This document shows, piece after piece, positions 18,664-27,698 of a stretch of DNA of 64,000 nt. How positions within the stretch are numbered: position 1 is the stretch's first letter; each line of letters opens with the position of its first letter. Both the position numbers and the translations under genes were made by a program. The notes below the pieces were generated by a model. The model ran no database searches and was not told the DNA's origin. It was given only the letters and a program-made list of their open reading frames with translations. This DNA comes from Melioribacteraceae bacterium (lineage in GTDB: Bacteria; Bacteroidota; Ignavibacteria; Ignavibacteriales; Melioribacteraceae): NCBI GenBank assembly GCA_021739765.1, contig JAIPBD010000003.1, forward strand, positions 186,001 to 250,000. Reading direction: 5' to 3'.

Positions 18664-18802
18664 AATGAGATCTCCAATCCTAACTTAACACCGACTAATA
18701 AAAATTTAATTTAACGGTAAACAAGTTTACAAATAAACTAAGTGATAATTTTTTACAACATGCACATTTATTACAGAAACATGATGATTTTTAGAATAAT
18801 GG

Positions 18803-20116
18803 TTAACGAATATTGATTCCAAAAAGGGTTTTATACATAGCTCTATAGATTTTGGTATTATCAAAACTTCCCGAAACCATTTCTTCATTCAAACCTTCAG
18901 CTTTAACTATAACCGCGCCATAGCAATCATCATATGAATTCCAAACAAAGTGAAATGGCAAAATGTTTCCGTTTCTATCCGGTTTTGAAAAATAGGGCTT
19001 TGAAACCGCGCCAAACTGCCCGTCAACCGGAGCACCATTTCTATCGTTCTCCGGTGTAAGATCACCATCTTTATAATCGATATAATCATTACCGATCATA
19101 TCCAGCCCTCCGGCTTCACTATCCGCAGCAACAATTAATAATGTATTTGGGTTTTTCTTCATAAATTTTTGAACGACACCAATACTCAGGTCAGATCTTT
19201 TTACCGCTTCCATTACTCCTGCAGCGTTGTTATTGTTAGCGAAATTATCAGTCGCTTCTTCTTCAACAACAAGGAAGAATTTTTTATCTCCATACGAAAG
19301 AATTTCAATAGTTTTTTCCATCATCTGATCCAAGCTTGGCGAATAATCCCAATACAAGGGAAGATTTTTTTCTACCAATATTTCTTCTTCTTTTGCGTTA
19401 AATGTATGATTTTCGGCGAAGACACCGAATAATTTTTCGGTTGATTGTGGCACCTGGGATAATTCATCCTTTGTATAAACGATTGTATATCCATTATCCT
19501 GTAACCATGATATCAAATTTAGACCATCGGTACGTTTACCCAATCCGTACCTCCCTTCAACTCCTTCGGGCAACAACCATTCTTCACCGCCGGAAAGAAT
19601 TACATCAACGCCCGATTGAGCTACGTCTTTTGCGATATCTTCATACATGCTCCTTTTTTCCCGGCTTGAAACAAATACCGCCGTCCCCGGTTCTATAATA
19701 TTACCGGAATTAATCAATCCGGTTTTCATTCCGGCATCCATGGCTTCTTGCATAATACTTCTATTTTTACCTGAAGCGGCGGTAATTTCTTTACCGTTAA
19801 TTAATCCAAATGCGCCATAATCGGCTTTAACGCCGTATGCGTGAATTGTTGCGCCGGCATTCGAAGAAGTTGTCAGGCTATTCAGAATATGACTTCGATA
19901 CAAACCGGTATGCGGCATTCTATCCCAATTCGACTCCCCATCGGGTCCATAATTTAGAATTCTATTTGCGTGCCACGTAGTTAATCCGCTTCCATCAGGA
20001 TGAAGAAATATCACATTTCCGGTTTTTTGATTTATGTCTTCTGGAACCGGTTTTGTACAACCAATAATTACAAGATTGATAAGTAAAACAGAAAGAAACA
20101 ATTTTAAATTTTGCAT
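18803..20116 (-). CDS. Alkaline phosphatase family lipoprotein, divergent active site
   Basis: Phosphomonoesterase-like protein of the PhoA superfamily, exported and lipid-anchored (signal ending LVIIGC, Cys20). Family landmarks: Asp41 in FLHPDGSG, a nucleophile region TTSSNAGATIHAYGVK with Ser at about 85, VEEEATDNFANNNNAAG at about 284-300 and LLIVAADSEAGG at about 326-337. Compared with E. coli PhoA, several metal-binding His appear replaced (331 to Asn294, 370 to Ser333, and no His near 412). The length of 437 fits. It may be a distinct subfamily with altered metals or substrates; activity as a classical phosphatase is not certain. Confidence 0.75.
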   Translation of the reverse strand: MQNLKLFLSVLLINLVIIGCTKPVPEDINQKTGNVIFLHPDGSGLTTWHANRILNYGPDGESNWDRMPHTGLYRSHILNSLTTSSNAGATIHAYGVKADYGAFGLINGKEITAASGKNRSIMQEAMDAGMKTGLINSGNIIEPGTAVFVSSREKRSMYEDIAKDVAQSGVDVILSGGEEWLLPEGVEGRYGLGKRTDGLNLISWLQDNGYTIVYTKDELSQVPQSTEKLFGVFAENHTFNAKEEEILVEKNLPLYWDYSPSLDQMMEKTIEILSYGDKKFFLVVEEEATDNFANNNNAAGVMEAVKRSDLSIGVVQKFMKKNPNTLLIVAADSEAGGLDMIGNDYIDYKDGDLTPENDRNGAPVDGQFGAVSKPYFSKPDRNGNILPFHFVWNSYDDCYGAVIVKAEGLNEEMVSGSFDNTKIYRAMYKTLFGINIR

Positions 20117-20318
20117 CGAATCACCTAAATAAATTGAACGATTAAATTATCCAAAAAATGGGTTACAAGTATAGTCATTACTTTAATAAAGTGTTAATTT
20201 TTGGATAACATTGGCAACTTTAACAGTAAGTAACTCGTCAAAAAGTTTTGCCGAATCTGATTCTTAAATTTTGACTATGTTTTGCACCCAAACCTTCAAA
20301 AAAATAAAGGATTTACAC

Positions 20319-21476
20319 ATGAAGAAGATCTTTTTACTAATTATTCTGTCGGTCGGAATGCTTTCGGCGCAGAATTCGAACCTTCTACGATTTCCAAGCA
20401 TTAACAATGACGGCAGCAAAATAGCCTTTTCTTTTCAGGGCGATATCTGGACTGTTCCGGTATCCGGTGGAAAAGCCGTAAGGTTAACAATTCACGAAGC
20501 CTATGAAAGCAGCCCCAAATGGAATAATTCAGGAGACAAAATTGCCTTTTCCGGAAGTCGATTCGGTAACAATGATGTTTTTGTTGTATCTGCTGATGGC
20601 GGAATTCCGACAAGGTTAACCTATAACTCCGCAAATGACGCGGTTGCCGGTTGGACCGCAAAAGACGAAGTAATTTTCACAACAAACCGGTCATTTGTAC
20701 AAATTGAATGGGATTCTGAGATTCATACAATTCCGGCAGGCGGCGGAACTTCTAAACGGATATTAAATGCAGTCGGTGATATGCCGGCCATTTCTCCAAA
20801 CGGGAAGTTAATTGCATTTGTGATGGGCTCTTGCAGAATTTCAAGAGAAACTTACGAAGGTCCCGCAAACAGAGAAATTTGGATTTGGAATTCCGAAACC
20901 GACGAATATCATAAAATTACAGATTACAACGGAAATGACATTTTCCCACAATGGGCGAGTGATACTAAAATTTATTTTTTAAGTCCGAAAAGTGGACGAT
21001 ACAACATCTACACCATTGATATTGCTGCCAACGGCGCGAAAAGTTCCGAACCAACCCCGATTACAAACTATGATGATGACGGTATTCGATATCTCACACT
21101 AAGCCTTGACGGCTCTACAGCGGTATTTGAAAAAGGAACTGATATTTATTTGATGAATACATCGGATAATAATGTTGAAAGGGTTGATATCGAAATCGCG
21201 GCTGATTATAAATTCGACCCGTATGAAAGAAAAACTTATTCAAGTTCCGCAACCGATTATGCGGTTTCCCCGAACGGCGAATACTCGGCGCTTGAAATAC
21301 ATGGCGAAATATATGTTAAAGAAAATGATAAAGATAAAAGCCGAACAGTGAATGTAAGCAAACACTCTTTCAGGGATCAACAACCGCTGTGGCTTAATGA
21401 TTCAACATTAATTTTCACTTCCGATAGAAATGGTCAATATGATTTTTATCTCGTAAAGTCCGCGGACGATTCGTAG
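20319..21476 (+). CDS. Tricorn-type peptidase, N-terminal beta-propeller part
   Basis: It starts MKKIFLLIILSVGMLSAQNS, a signal peptide with cleavage probably after SAQ. The following 360 residues are WD40-like/TolB-type propeller blades with repeated motifs such as FPSINNDGSKIAFSFQGDIW, SPKWNNSGDKIAFSGSR and SPNGKLIAFVMG. In intact tricorn-like proteases this propeller guides substrates to the peptidase core. This fragment ends at TAG 21474-21476 after KSADDS, within a blade, so alone it would be an incomplete propeller. An ATG at 20274 gives a longer reading with no signal peptide and is less likely. Confidence 0.75.
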   Translation: MKKIFLLIILSVGMLSAQNSNLLRFPSINNDGSKIAFSFQGDIWTVPVSGGKAVRLTIHEAYESSPKWNNSGDKIAFSGSRFGNNDVFVVSADGGIPTRLTYNSANDAVAGWTAKDEVIFTTNRSFVQIEWDSEIHTIPAGGGTSKRILNAVGDMPAISPNGKLIAFVMGSCRISRETYEGPANREIWIWNSETDEYHKITDYNGNDIFPQWASDTKIYFLSPKSGRYNIYTIDIAANGAKSSEPTPITNYDDDGIRYLTLSLDGSTAVFEKGTDIYLMNTSDNNVERVDIEIAADYKFDPYERKTYSSSATDYAVSPNGEYSALEIHGEIYVKENDKDKSRTVNVSKHSFRDQQPLWLNDSTLIFTSDRNGQYDFYLVKSADDS

Positions 21477-21572
21477 CCGAACATTTTCAAATCACTTAAA
21501 CATGAAACCGTTCGTTTAACAAATACCGAACTTGACGAATTTGATCCGGTTATTTCACCCGATGGTAAAAAA

Positions 21573-23528
21573 TTGGCTTATAGAATAGGACGAGGAAAAC
21601 TTGTAGTTGTTGATATTGATGAAGAAGGCAAATTTTCCAACGAAAAAGTTCTTCGGGACGGTTGGGATATTCCTGGTTGGGTCAGATGGAGTCCCGATAG
21701 CCGCTGGCTTACTTATGCTTATGCTGATCTTAATTTTAACAATGAAATTTATATTCACGCTGCCGATAACTCTAAAGAACCTGTTAATATCAGTATGCAT
21801 CCACGTTCGGAAAACTTCCCCTTTTGGAGCAAAGATGGTTCAAAATTGGGATTTGTTTCGGAAAGGAATAATGGGGATGAAGATATTTGGTTTGTTTGGT
21901 TAAATAAAAAGGATTGGCAAAAAACTAAAGAAGATTGGGATGAAGGCGACGAGGATGAAGACAAACCAAAAGATAAAAAGAAAAAAGACGATGACGAAGA
22001 TGAGAAGAAAGAGGAGACTGTTGAGCCTATTGTAATTGACTTTGAAGATATTCACGAAAGAATTACACAAGTTACTTCTCTTCCGGGGGGCGAAAATAAT
22101 CTTATTATCTCGGATGATGGCGAGTTTTTCTATTTTACCGCCGGTTCACCTACTACAAAGGGAAATGATATTTACAAAATTAAATGGGATGGAAAAGATA
22201 TTGAAACTGTTACATCAGGCGGAGTAAATGCCTCTAATCTTAAACTTTCTCCTGATGGTAAACATATCTATTATCTGAAATCCGGTGGAAATTTTGCTCG
22301 CCTCGATATTGATGGCGGCAAATCTGAAACTCTCTCTTTTTCCGCGAATCTGAAAATTGATTTCGCTAAAGAACTCGACCAAATATTTGAAGAAGCATGG
22401 CGGACTCTCCGCGATGGTTTTTATGATCCGAATTTTCATGGCAAGGATTGGGATCAACTGAAGAAAAAATATAAACCGTGGTGTTTGTCAGCTTCAACAA
22501 AAATCGATTTTAACTATATGTTTAACACAATGCTTGGTGAGTTAAACGCCAGCCATATGGGAATCTATGGTTCCGACCGCGCGGAAACTCAAACAGAGAA
22601 GGTGGGTTTGCTCGGAATCGAGATTGAACCTGTTTCGAATGGTATAAAAATCAAAAGAGTAGTTCCCGATACTCCGGCCGATCGTGAAGCAAGCAAGCTG
22701 ATGGAAGGAGATGTTATTAAATCCGTTAACGGAGAAAATCTTGGTACCGGAATTAATTTCTATTCCAAATTTATTAATACTACAGATGAAAAAGTTTTGC
22801 TTGTGGTTGAAGCAAAAGACGGAAAGGAACGGGAAGTAATTATTCGTCCGGCAAGCTCAATCAGTAACCAGCTTTATGATGAATGGGTGGATGACCGAAG
22901 AGAGTTAACTAATAAATATTCGAACGGTAAATTGGGATACCTTCACATCGAAGCAATGGGCTGGTCGAGTTTCGAAAGATTTGAAACTGAACTTGCCGCA
23001 GCCGGATATGGTAAAGAAGGCATTGTGATTGATGTGAGATATAATGGCGGTGGTTGGACAACCGATTATTTGATGGCAGTCCTAAATGTAAAACAACATG
23101 CGTACACCGTTCCAAGAGGGGCAACGGATAATCTCGAAAAGAATCATAAAAAATTCCGGGAGACATATCCATTTGCCGAAAGATTACCATTTTATCCGTG
23201 GACAAAACCATCTATAGCAATTTGTAACGCAAACTCTTATTCTAATGCTGAGATATTTTCTCACGCTTATAAAACTTTAGATATCGGAACACTCGTAGGA
23301 ATTCCAACCTTTGGAGCGGTAATTTCAACCGGAGGACAGAGATTAATTGACGGCTCATTGGTTCGATTACCTTTCAGAGCCTGGTATGTTAAAGCCACAG
23401 ACGAAAATATGGAATGGGGACCGGCTGTTCCCGATATTATTGTTGAAAACTCCCCGGACGCAAAAGTTAAGGGAATAGATGAGCAGTTAAAAACCGCTGT
23501 GGATGAATTGATGAAAACTATTAACTAA
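21573..23528 (+). CDS. Tricorn-type peptidase, C-terminal propeller, PDZ and S41 protease part
   Basis: The first usable start after the stop is TTG at 21573, but no good ribosome site precedes it. The part holds the remaining propeller blades (ISPDGK, VRWSPDSRWLTYAYAD, FPFWSKDGSKLGFVSE), a very acidic/basic low-complexity insert at about 128-150 (DEDEDKPKDKKKKDDDEDEK), more propeller, the C1-like region, a PDZ domain (VGLLGIEIEPVSNGIKIKRV) and the S41 core. The catalytic Ser is probably in NANSYSNAEIFSHAYK, with GIVIDVRYNGGGW before it. Known tricorn proteases release short peptides from oligopeptides; this one should act in the periplasm. Confidence 0.8.
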   Translation: MAYRIGRGKLVVVDIDEEGKFSNEKVLRDGWDIPGWVRWSPDSRWLTYAYADLNFNNEIYIHAADNSKEPVNISMHPRSENFPFWSKDGSKLGFVSERNNGDEDIWFVWLNKKDWQKTKEDWDEGDEDEDKPKDKKKKDDDEDEKKEETVEPIVIDFEDIHERITQVTSLPGGENNLIISDDGEFFYFTAGSPTTKGNDIYKIKWDGKDIETVTSGGVNASNLKLSPDGKHIYYLKSGGNFARLDIDGGKSETLSFSANLKIDFAKELDQIFEEAWRTLRDGFYDPNFHGKDWDQLKKKYKPWCLSASTKIDFNYMFNTMLGELNASHMGIYGSDRAETQTEKVGLLGIEIEPVSNGIKIKRVVPDTPADREASKLMEGDVIKSVNGENLGTGINFYSKFINTTDEKVLLVVEAKDGKEREVIIRPASSISNQLYDEWVDDRRELTNKYSNGKLGYLHIEAMGWSSFERFETELAAAGYGKEGIVIDVRYNGGGWTTDYLMAVLNVKQHAYTVPRGATDNLEKNHKKFRETYPFAERLPFYPWTKPSIAICNANSYSNAEIFSHAYKTLDIGTLVGIPTFGAVISTGGQRLIDGSLVRLPFRAWYVKATDENMEWGPAVPDIIVENSPDAKVKGIDEQLKTAVDELMKTIN

Positions 23529-23571
23529 ATCCAGAGGGACTGTTAAATACATCCAAAATTAATTGATGAAT

Positions 23572-23697
23572 TAAGAGGTTGTCTCAAATAAATCTTTCTT
23601 TATTATACTGAATTCGATTCGGTGTCTTATTTTAGATTTAATTTCAGGTTGGAGATTTCGAATAAAGTCAGGCAGTTAGATCCGAGACAACCTCTTA
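23572..23697. mobile_element. Candidate 126 bp MITE with 14 bp perfect terminal inverted repeats
   Basis: TAAGAGGTTGTCTC at 23572-23585 is the exact inverted copy of GAGACAACCTCTTA at 23684-23697. The 98 bp between them are AT-rich and non-coding. The ends resemble those of DNA transposons with GAGGTTGTCTC-type termini. The unit sits between two genes on the plus strand. The long loop argues against a simple terminator. No transposase is in the window. Confidence 0.6.
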
Positions 23698-23749
23698 TCA
23701 CTTTTGTTAATAACATGTTTTTTGAAAGCACTAAACTAAATTTTAATTG

Positions 23750-26700
23750 ATGAAAAAAATTATAAAACAAAATATCGGATTTACGGCCTTGGTACTATTT
23801 TGTTTTTTTTATTCAATTGAAATCCAATCCCAGAAAAATGATGATATTCGTTTTGAGCATTTTACCATTGAAAACGGGCTTCCCGATAATACGATAAATT
23901 CAATATATCAGGATTCTTTTGGTTTTTTGTGGATCGCAACAAATGGCGGTTTGGCAAAATATGACGGATATGACTTTCATACTTTTAAACCGGATTCCGA
24001 AAATCCCGCAAGTTTAAGCGACCGTAGGGTAAATGTAGTTTATGAGGATAAAAGGGGTAACCTTTGGGTTGGAACGAGAAATGGACTAAATAAATTCAAC
24101 CGCAATTCAGAATCATTCGAAAAATTTTACAACAATCTTGATGATTCAACATCTCTCAGTAATAATTGGATTACTTCATTAATCGAATCAAGAGTCGATT
24201 CAACCGGTTTATGGATTGGTACTTACGGCGGCGGTATAAACAGATTGGACTATCAAAGCAATAATTTCGAAAGGTTTACTACCGATTCCAATTCGGTTAA
24301 CACGATCGTTTCAAATTACGTTACTTCTATAATCGAAGAATTTAATATCCCCGGCACATTTTGGATTGCTACATCACCGCCGGGTTCCGGTTTTGCCGAG
24401 GGTGGAATCTCTTTGCTTGATTTAAGAACGGGCGAGTTTTACGGGTTTGATAAAGATTCCGACAACGCTCTTCCAAATTTGCACATTAATTCGTTATATC
24501 AAGATTCTGATGGATTCTTTTGGGCGGCAACTGATTCCGGTTTAACTATGTACGATCCGTTGCAAAACAAACTTATGGAATATCAAAAAGGAGAAAACGA
24601 ACTAATAAGTGAAAAATTAACTTCTGTTTATGAAGATAGAGTTAATAAAATTTGGATCGGTTCTGAAAAAGGATTGAGCTCCTTTGATAAAAGTAAATCA
24701 GAATTTAAATTTTATATATATCGGGATGGTGATAATAATTCAATAATAAGCAATGAAATCAATTGCGTTTTTGAAGATCGAACCGGAACACTATGGTGTG
24801 GAACCAACAATGGATTGGATAAATTAAACCGTTCCATCAGAAATTTCCCCCATATTTATTATGATCCAACAAAAGAAAATACACTCAGCAATAATACTGT
24901 CTATTCAATTTTGGAAGGGAGTGACGGGATTTTATGGGTTGGAACAAGACAAGGACTTAACCGTTTTGATCGGGAAAGCGGAGAAATTATTAAGTTGTTT
25001 TCAAACCCAAAACAGACAAATACTCTATCCAACAATTTGATTTACTCCATTTATGAAGCACCGAGCGATCCTAAATCTATCTGGGTTGGAACAGCAAGGG
25101 GATTAAATAGAATTGAAAAGGAAACGGGACGCATAACTCAATTCTTACCCGATAATAATAATCCGGATTCCAGCATTAGCGGAAGAAGAATTATTACTCA
25201 GTTCGAAGACAGCCGCCGTAATTTTTGGATTGGAACTCTCGGTGGAGGCCTAAATAATTACGATTTTGAAACCGGACTTTTCTCCCACGTCGTGCACGAT
25301 CCGCTTGATCCGAATTCAATTAGCAGCAACCAAATTTCGGCGATTCATGAAACCGAAATTGAGCAGTCTATTCTTTGGGTTGGCACATGGGGGAATGGAT
25401 TGAACCGTTACGACCCGAATAACGGTCGCGCGAGAAGGTTCAGTATAACTTTCGGCGATTCTTCAATTTCGGAATATTTTGTTGTGGAAATATTGGAAGA
25501 TTCGGATAACCGATTGTGGGTTGGAACGCTCAATTACGGACTACTTATTTTCAATCGCGAAACCCAAACTCTTGAAAAGTATTTTGATATCTCCGATGGT
25601 TTACCGCATAAAAGCGTACACGGATTAATTGAAGATAACGATGGATTTTTGTGGATCAGTACAGAAAACGGACTATCGAAACTTAACCCATCTACCAAAG
25701 AATATATAAATTATGACGAATCCGATGGTCTGCAATCAAACTATTTTATTCAAAAATCCGCATTCAAAAGTAAACAGGGCGAAATATTTTTTGGCGGTGA
25801 AAATGGTTTTAATGCATTCTTCCCAGAAAGAGTTAATAATCCGTTTGAACCTAATGTTATAATCACTGAATTCAAATTGTTTAATAAGCCGATTAAAGCG
25901 GGTCCGGGTTCACCGTTAAAAACCCATATTGCTCTAACAAATGAAATCGAATTGGATTATGATGAGAATGATATTTCATTCGATTTTGTTGGACTTCATT
26001 TCAATCGCCCGGAAAGAAACAGGTACGCTTATAAATTAGAAAATTATGAAGATCAATGGCGTGATGTTGAAGGATTACGAACAGCGGTTTATACTAATCT
26101 GGCTCCCGGAAAATATGTCTTCCGAGTCAGGGCTTCAAATAGTGACGGCGTTTGGAATGAGGAAGGTGCTTCACTTGTCATTTATATCAACAGCCCAATT
26201 TGGGAAAGATGGTATGCCTTTGTTTTCTATTTTATTTCGGTTGGCGGATTCGGTTTCGGTGTAAAACAGTTAATCGTAGAGAGGGAATCACAGAAAAGCA
26301 GAATTACAGAAGCGCAATTACGACTCGCGGCTATGGAATCCGATGCGCGTGCAATTCAAGCAGAAAACAACAGAAAAAGTCATGAACTTGAAGAAGGAAG
26401 AAAACTTCAGCTTTCATTGTTGCCAAAAAACGTTCCGAAAATTGAAGGTTTATCAATAGGCGCAAAATTGATAACAGCAACCGAAGTTGGTGGTGATTAT
26501 TACGATTTTCATATCGAAAAAGATGGAACAGTTAACATCGTAGTTGGAGATGCAACCGGTCATGGTTTAAAGGCGGGAAATATGGTATCAATTACAAAAG
26601 CTCTGTTTTGTGCCGATGCCGCGAATTTAAGCCCCGGCGAATTCCTTAATAAATCCGGAAAAGCAATTAAACGAATGAACTTATGGAATCTTTACATGGC

Positions 26701-27094
26701 TTTAACATTTGTTCGAATAATTGAAAATCGCCTCATCGTTTCATGCGCGGGAATGCCCCCAATCCTTATTTATAGGGCTGAAACCAATTCTATCGAAACA
26801 ATTATACATAAAGTTCCTCCACTCGGATCATTTGATGAAATAAAATACCGGAATCAAAAAACGGTTCTTAACAACGGCGATGTAGTATTATTGTTAACCG
26901 ACGGATTGCCGGAAACCTTCAACGAAGCTGAAAAGCTGCTCGGCTTTGAAAAAATAGAAGAATGTTTCGCGAAAAATCACAAATTATCGCCAATCGAAAT
27001 TATTGATGAACTCATAACTTTAGGAAACCTGTGGAGTAATTATGCTCCGTTACGCGATGATGTTACTTTTATGGTAATTAAGAAAAACAGTTAG
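23750..27094 (+). CDS. Regulator-propeller sensor with Y_Y_Y domain and SpoIIE-type PP2C phosphatase
   Basis: A transmembrane signalling protein of 1,114 residues. After a signal peptide come about 14 regulator-propeller repeats forming two seven-blade propellers, each like DSFGFLWIATNGGLAKYDG or GSDGILWVGTRQGLNRFDR. A Y_Y_Y domain follows (RYAYKLENYEDQWRDVEG, then APGKYVFRVRASNSDG), then a membrane helix at about 818-838, a coiled coil, and a SpoIIE/PP2C serine phosphatase (about 886-1110: RKLQLSLLPKNVP, EVGGDYYDF, VVGDATGHGLKAG, ALTFVRI, LLLTDGLPE). An extracellular ligand, perhaps a glycan, should control an anti-sigma-antagonist partner-switch, though no partner is seen nearby. ATG at 23750 is preferred to a TTG one codon earlier. 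Confidence 0.92.
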   Translation: MKKIIKQNIGFTALVLFCFFYSIEIQSQKNDDIRFEHFTIENGLPDNTINSIYQDSFGFLWIATNGGLAKYDGYDFHTFKPDSENPASLSDRRVNVVYEDKRGNLWVGTRNGLNKFNRNSESFEKFYNNLDDSTSLSNNWITSLIESRVDSTGLWIGTYGGGINRLDYQSNNFERFTTDSNSVNTIVSNYVTSIIEEFNIPGTFWIATSPPGSGFAEGGISLLDLRTGEFYGFDKDSDNALPNLHINSLYQDSDGFFWAATDSGLTMYDPLQNKLMEYQKGENELISEKLTSVYEDRVNKIWIGSEKGLSSFDKSKSEFKFYIYRDGDNNSIISNEINCVFEDRTGTLWCGTNNGLDKLNRSIRNFPHIYYDPTKENTLSNNTVYSILEGSDGILWVGTRQGLNRFDRESGEIIKLFSNPKQTNTLSNNLIYSIYEAPSDPKSIWVGTARGLNRIEKETGRITQFLPDNNNPDSSISGRRIITQFEDSRRNFWIGTLGGGLNNYDFETGLFSHVVHDPLDPNSISSNQISAIHETEIEQSILWVGTWGNGLNRYDPNNGRARRFSITFGDSSISEYFVVEILEDSDNRLWVGTLNYGLLIFNRETQTLEKYFDISDGLPHKSVHGLIEDNDGFLWISTENGLSKLNPSTKEYINYDESDGLQSNYFIQKSAFKSKQGEIFFGGENGFNAFFPERVNNPFEPNVIITEFKLFNKPIKAGPGSPLKTHIALTNEIELDYDENDISFDFVGLHFNRPERNRYAYKLENYEDQWRDVEGLRTAVYTNLAPGKYVFRVRASNSDGVWNEEGASLVIYINSPIWERWYAFVFYFISVGGFGFGVKQLIVERESQKSRITEAQLRLAAMESDARAIQAENNRKSHELEEGRKLQLSLLPKNVPKIEGLSIGAKLITATEVGGDYYDFHIEKDGTVNIVVGDATGHGLKAGNMVSITKALFCADAANLSPGEFLNKSGKAIKRMNLWNLYMALTFVRIIENRLIVSCAGMPPILIYRAETNSIETIIHKVPPLGSFDEIKYRNQKTVLNNGDVVLLLTDGLPETFNEAEKLLGFEKIEECFAKNHKLSPIEIIDELITLGNLWSNYAPLRDDVTFMVIKKNS

Positions 27095-27200
27095 TTTTTA
27101 GAAAAGTGAAGGGTATTGTATAGAAAATTTTTGAAAAAATTTCTTTAGAGAAAAAAGCGGTTTTGTAGTTTCCAATCAAATTATGATTGAACCAAATTTC

Positions 27201-27515
27201 CTAATCTACTTTACTGACAGCAACATCGTAAATTAAGTTGTAATGGCTTCCTTTTGGTGCTTCGCTAACTAAATCCATGAATTTATTATATGCATCCACA
27301 GGTATTTTTTTAATTGCACGTCTATGAGATTCAATCGAGTCCCACCTTTCGATTAAGAGAAATTTGTTTGATGATTCTGTTTCCATATAAAGATTGCATG
27401 AATCACAACCTTTTGAAGAAATTAAAATCGGCATTATTGATTGCTCAACAAATGCCTTAAATTCTTCATTTTTGCCAACCTTTGCGATTGCTTGCCCGAT
27501 ATACTTTACACTCAT
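27201..27515 (-). CDS. Antibiotic biosynthesis monooxygenase (ABM) domain protein
   Basis: The 104 residues form one ABM-type dimeric alpha/beta barrel: VKYIGQAIAKVGKNEEFKAF, then SSKGCDSCNLYMETES and KFLLIERWDSIESHRRAIK. Family members are small quinol oxygenases or of unknown function. The start ATG at 27515 has GGAG (AGGAGGCTCCC) upstream. It is a single gene on the minus strand, facing the sensor gene. Confidence 0.8.
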   Translation of the reverse strand: MSVKYIGQAIAKVGKNEEFKAFVEQSIMPILISSKGCDSCNLYMETESSNKFLLIERWDSIESHRRAIKKIPVDAYNKFMDLVSEAPKGSHYNLIYDVAVSKVD

Positions 27516-27621
27516 GGGAGCCTCCTTGTGTTTGAGGATTTAGTAATGGTTGTTAATATAAAAAAACAAATGATATAATTCGACCATTTAATCTTTTGAT
27601 AATATTGAAACACTCCCCCCT

Positions 27622-27663
27622 AAAAAATATTGGTTAGAGCAAATTGCCCTAACCGATATTTTT
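27622..27663 (-). terminator. Rho-independent terminator after the M3 peptidase gene
   Basis: A hairpin with arms AATATTGGTTAGAGC and GCCCTAACCGATATT, loop AAATT and one mismatch pair, flanked by A-runs on the left and T-runs on the right. Read on the minus strand it lies 36 bp past the peptidase stop and ends in TTTTTTA. Confidence 0.8.
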
Positions 27664-27698
27664 AAATATACGACTAATAACTAATCAGAATCAACTGT

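Larger units (their letters stand above)
20319..23528 (+). pseudogene. Tricorn-type S41 peptidase gene interrupted by one in-frame TAG
   Basis: One continuous frame of about 1,069 residues encodes a secreted tricorn-like protease, apart from a single TAG at 21474-21476. The 32 codons after the stop (PNIFKSLKHETVRLTNTELD...) continue the propeller in the same frame, and no frameshift is needed. The two parts are described separately. Explanations are a point mutation, a sequence error, or read-through of the stop. Start chosen: ATG at 20319 with AAAGGA upstream and a signal peptide following. Confidence 0.8.
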
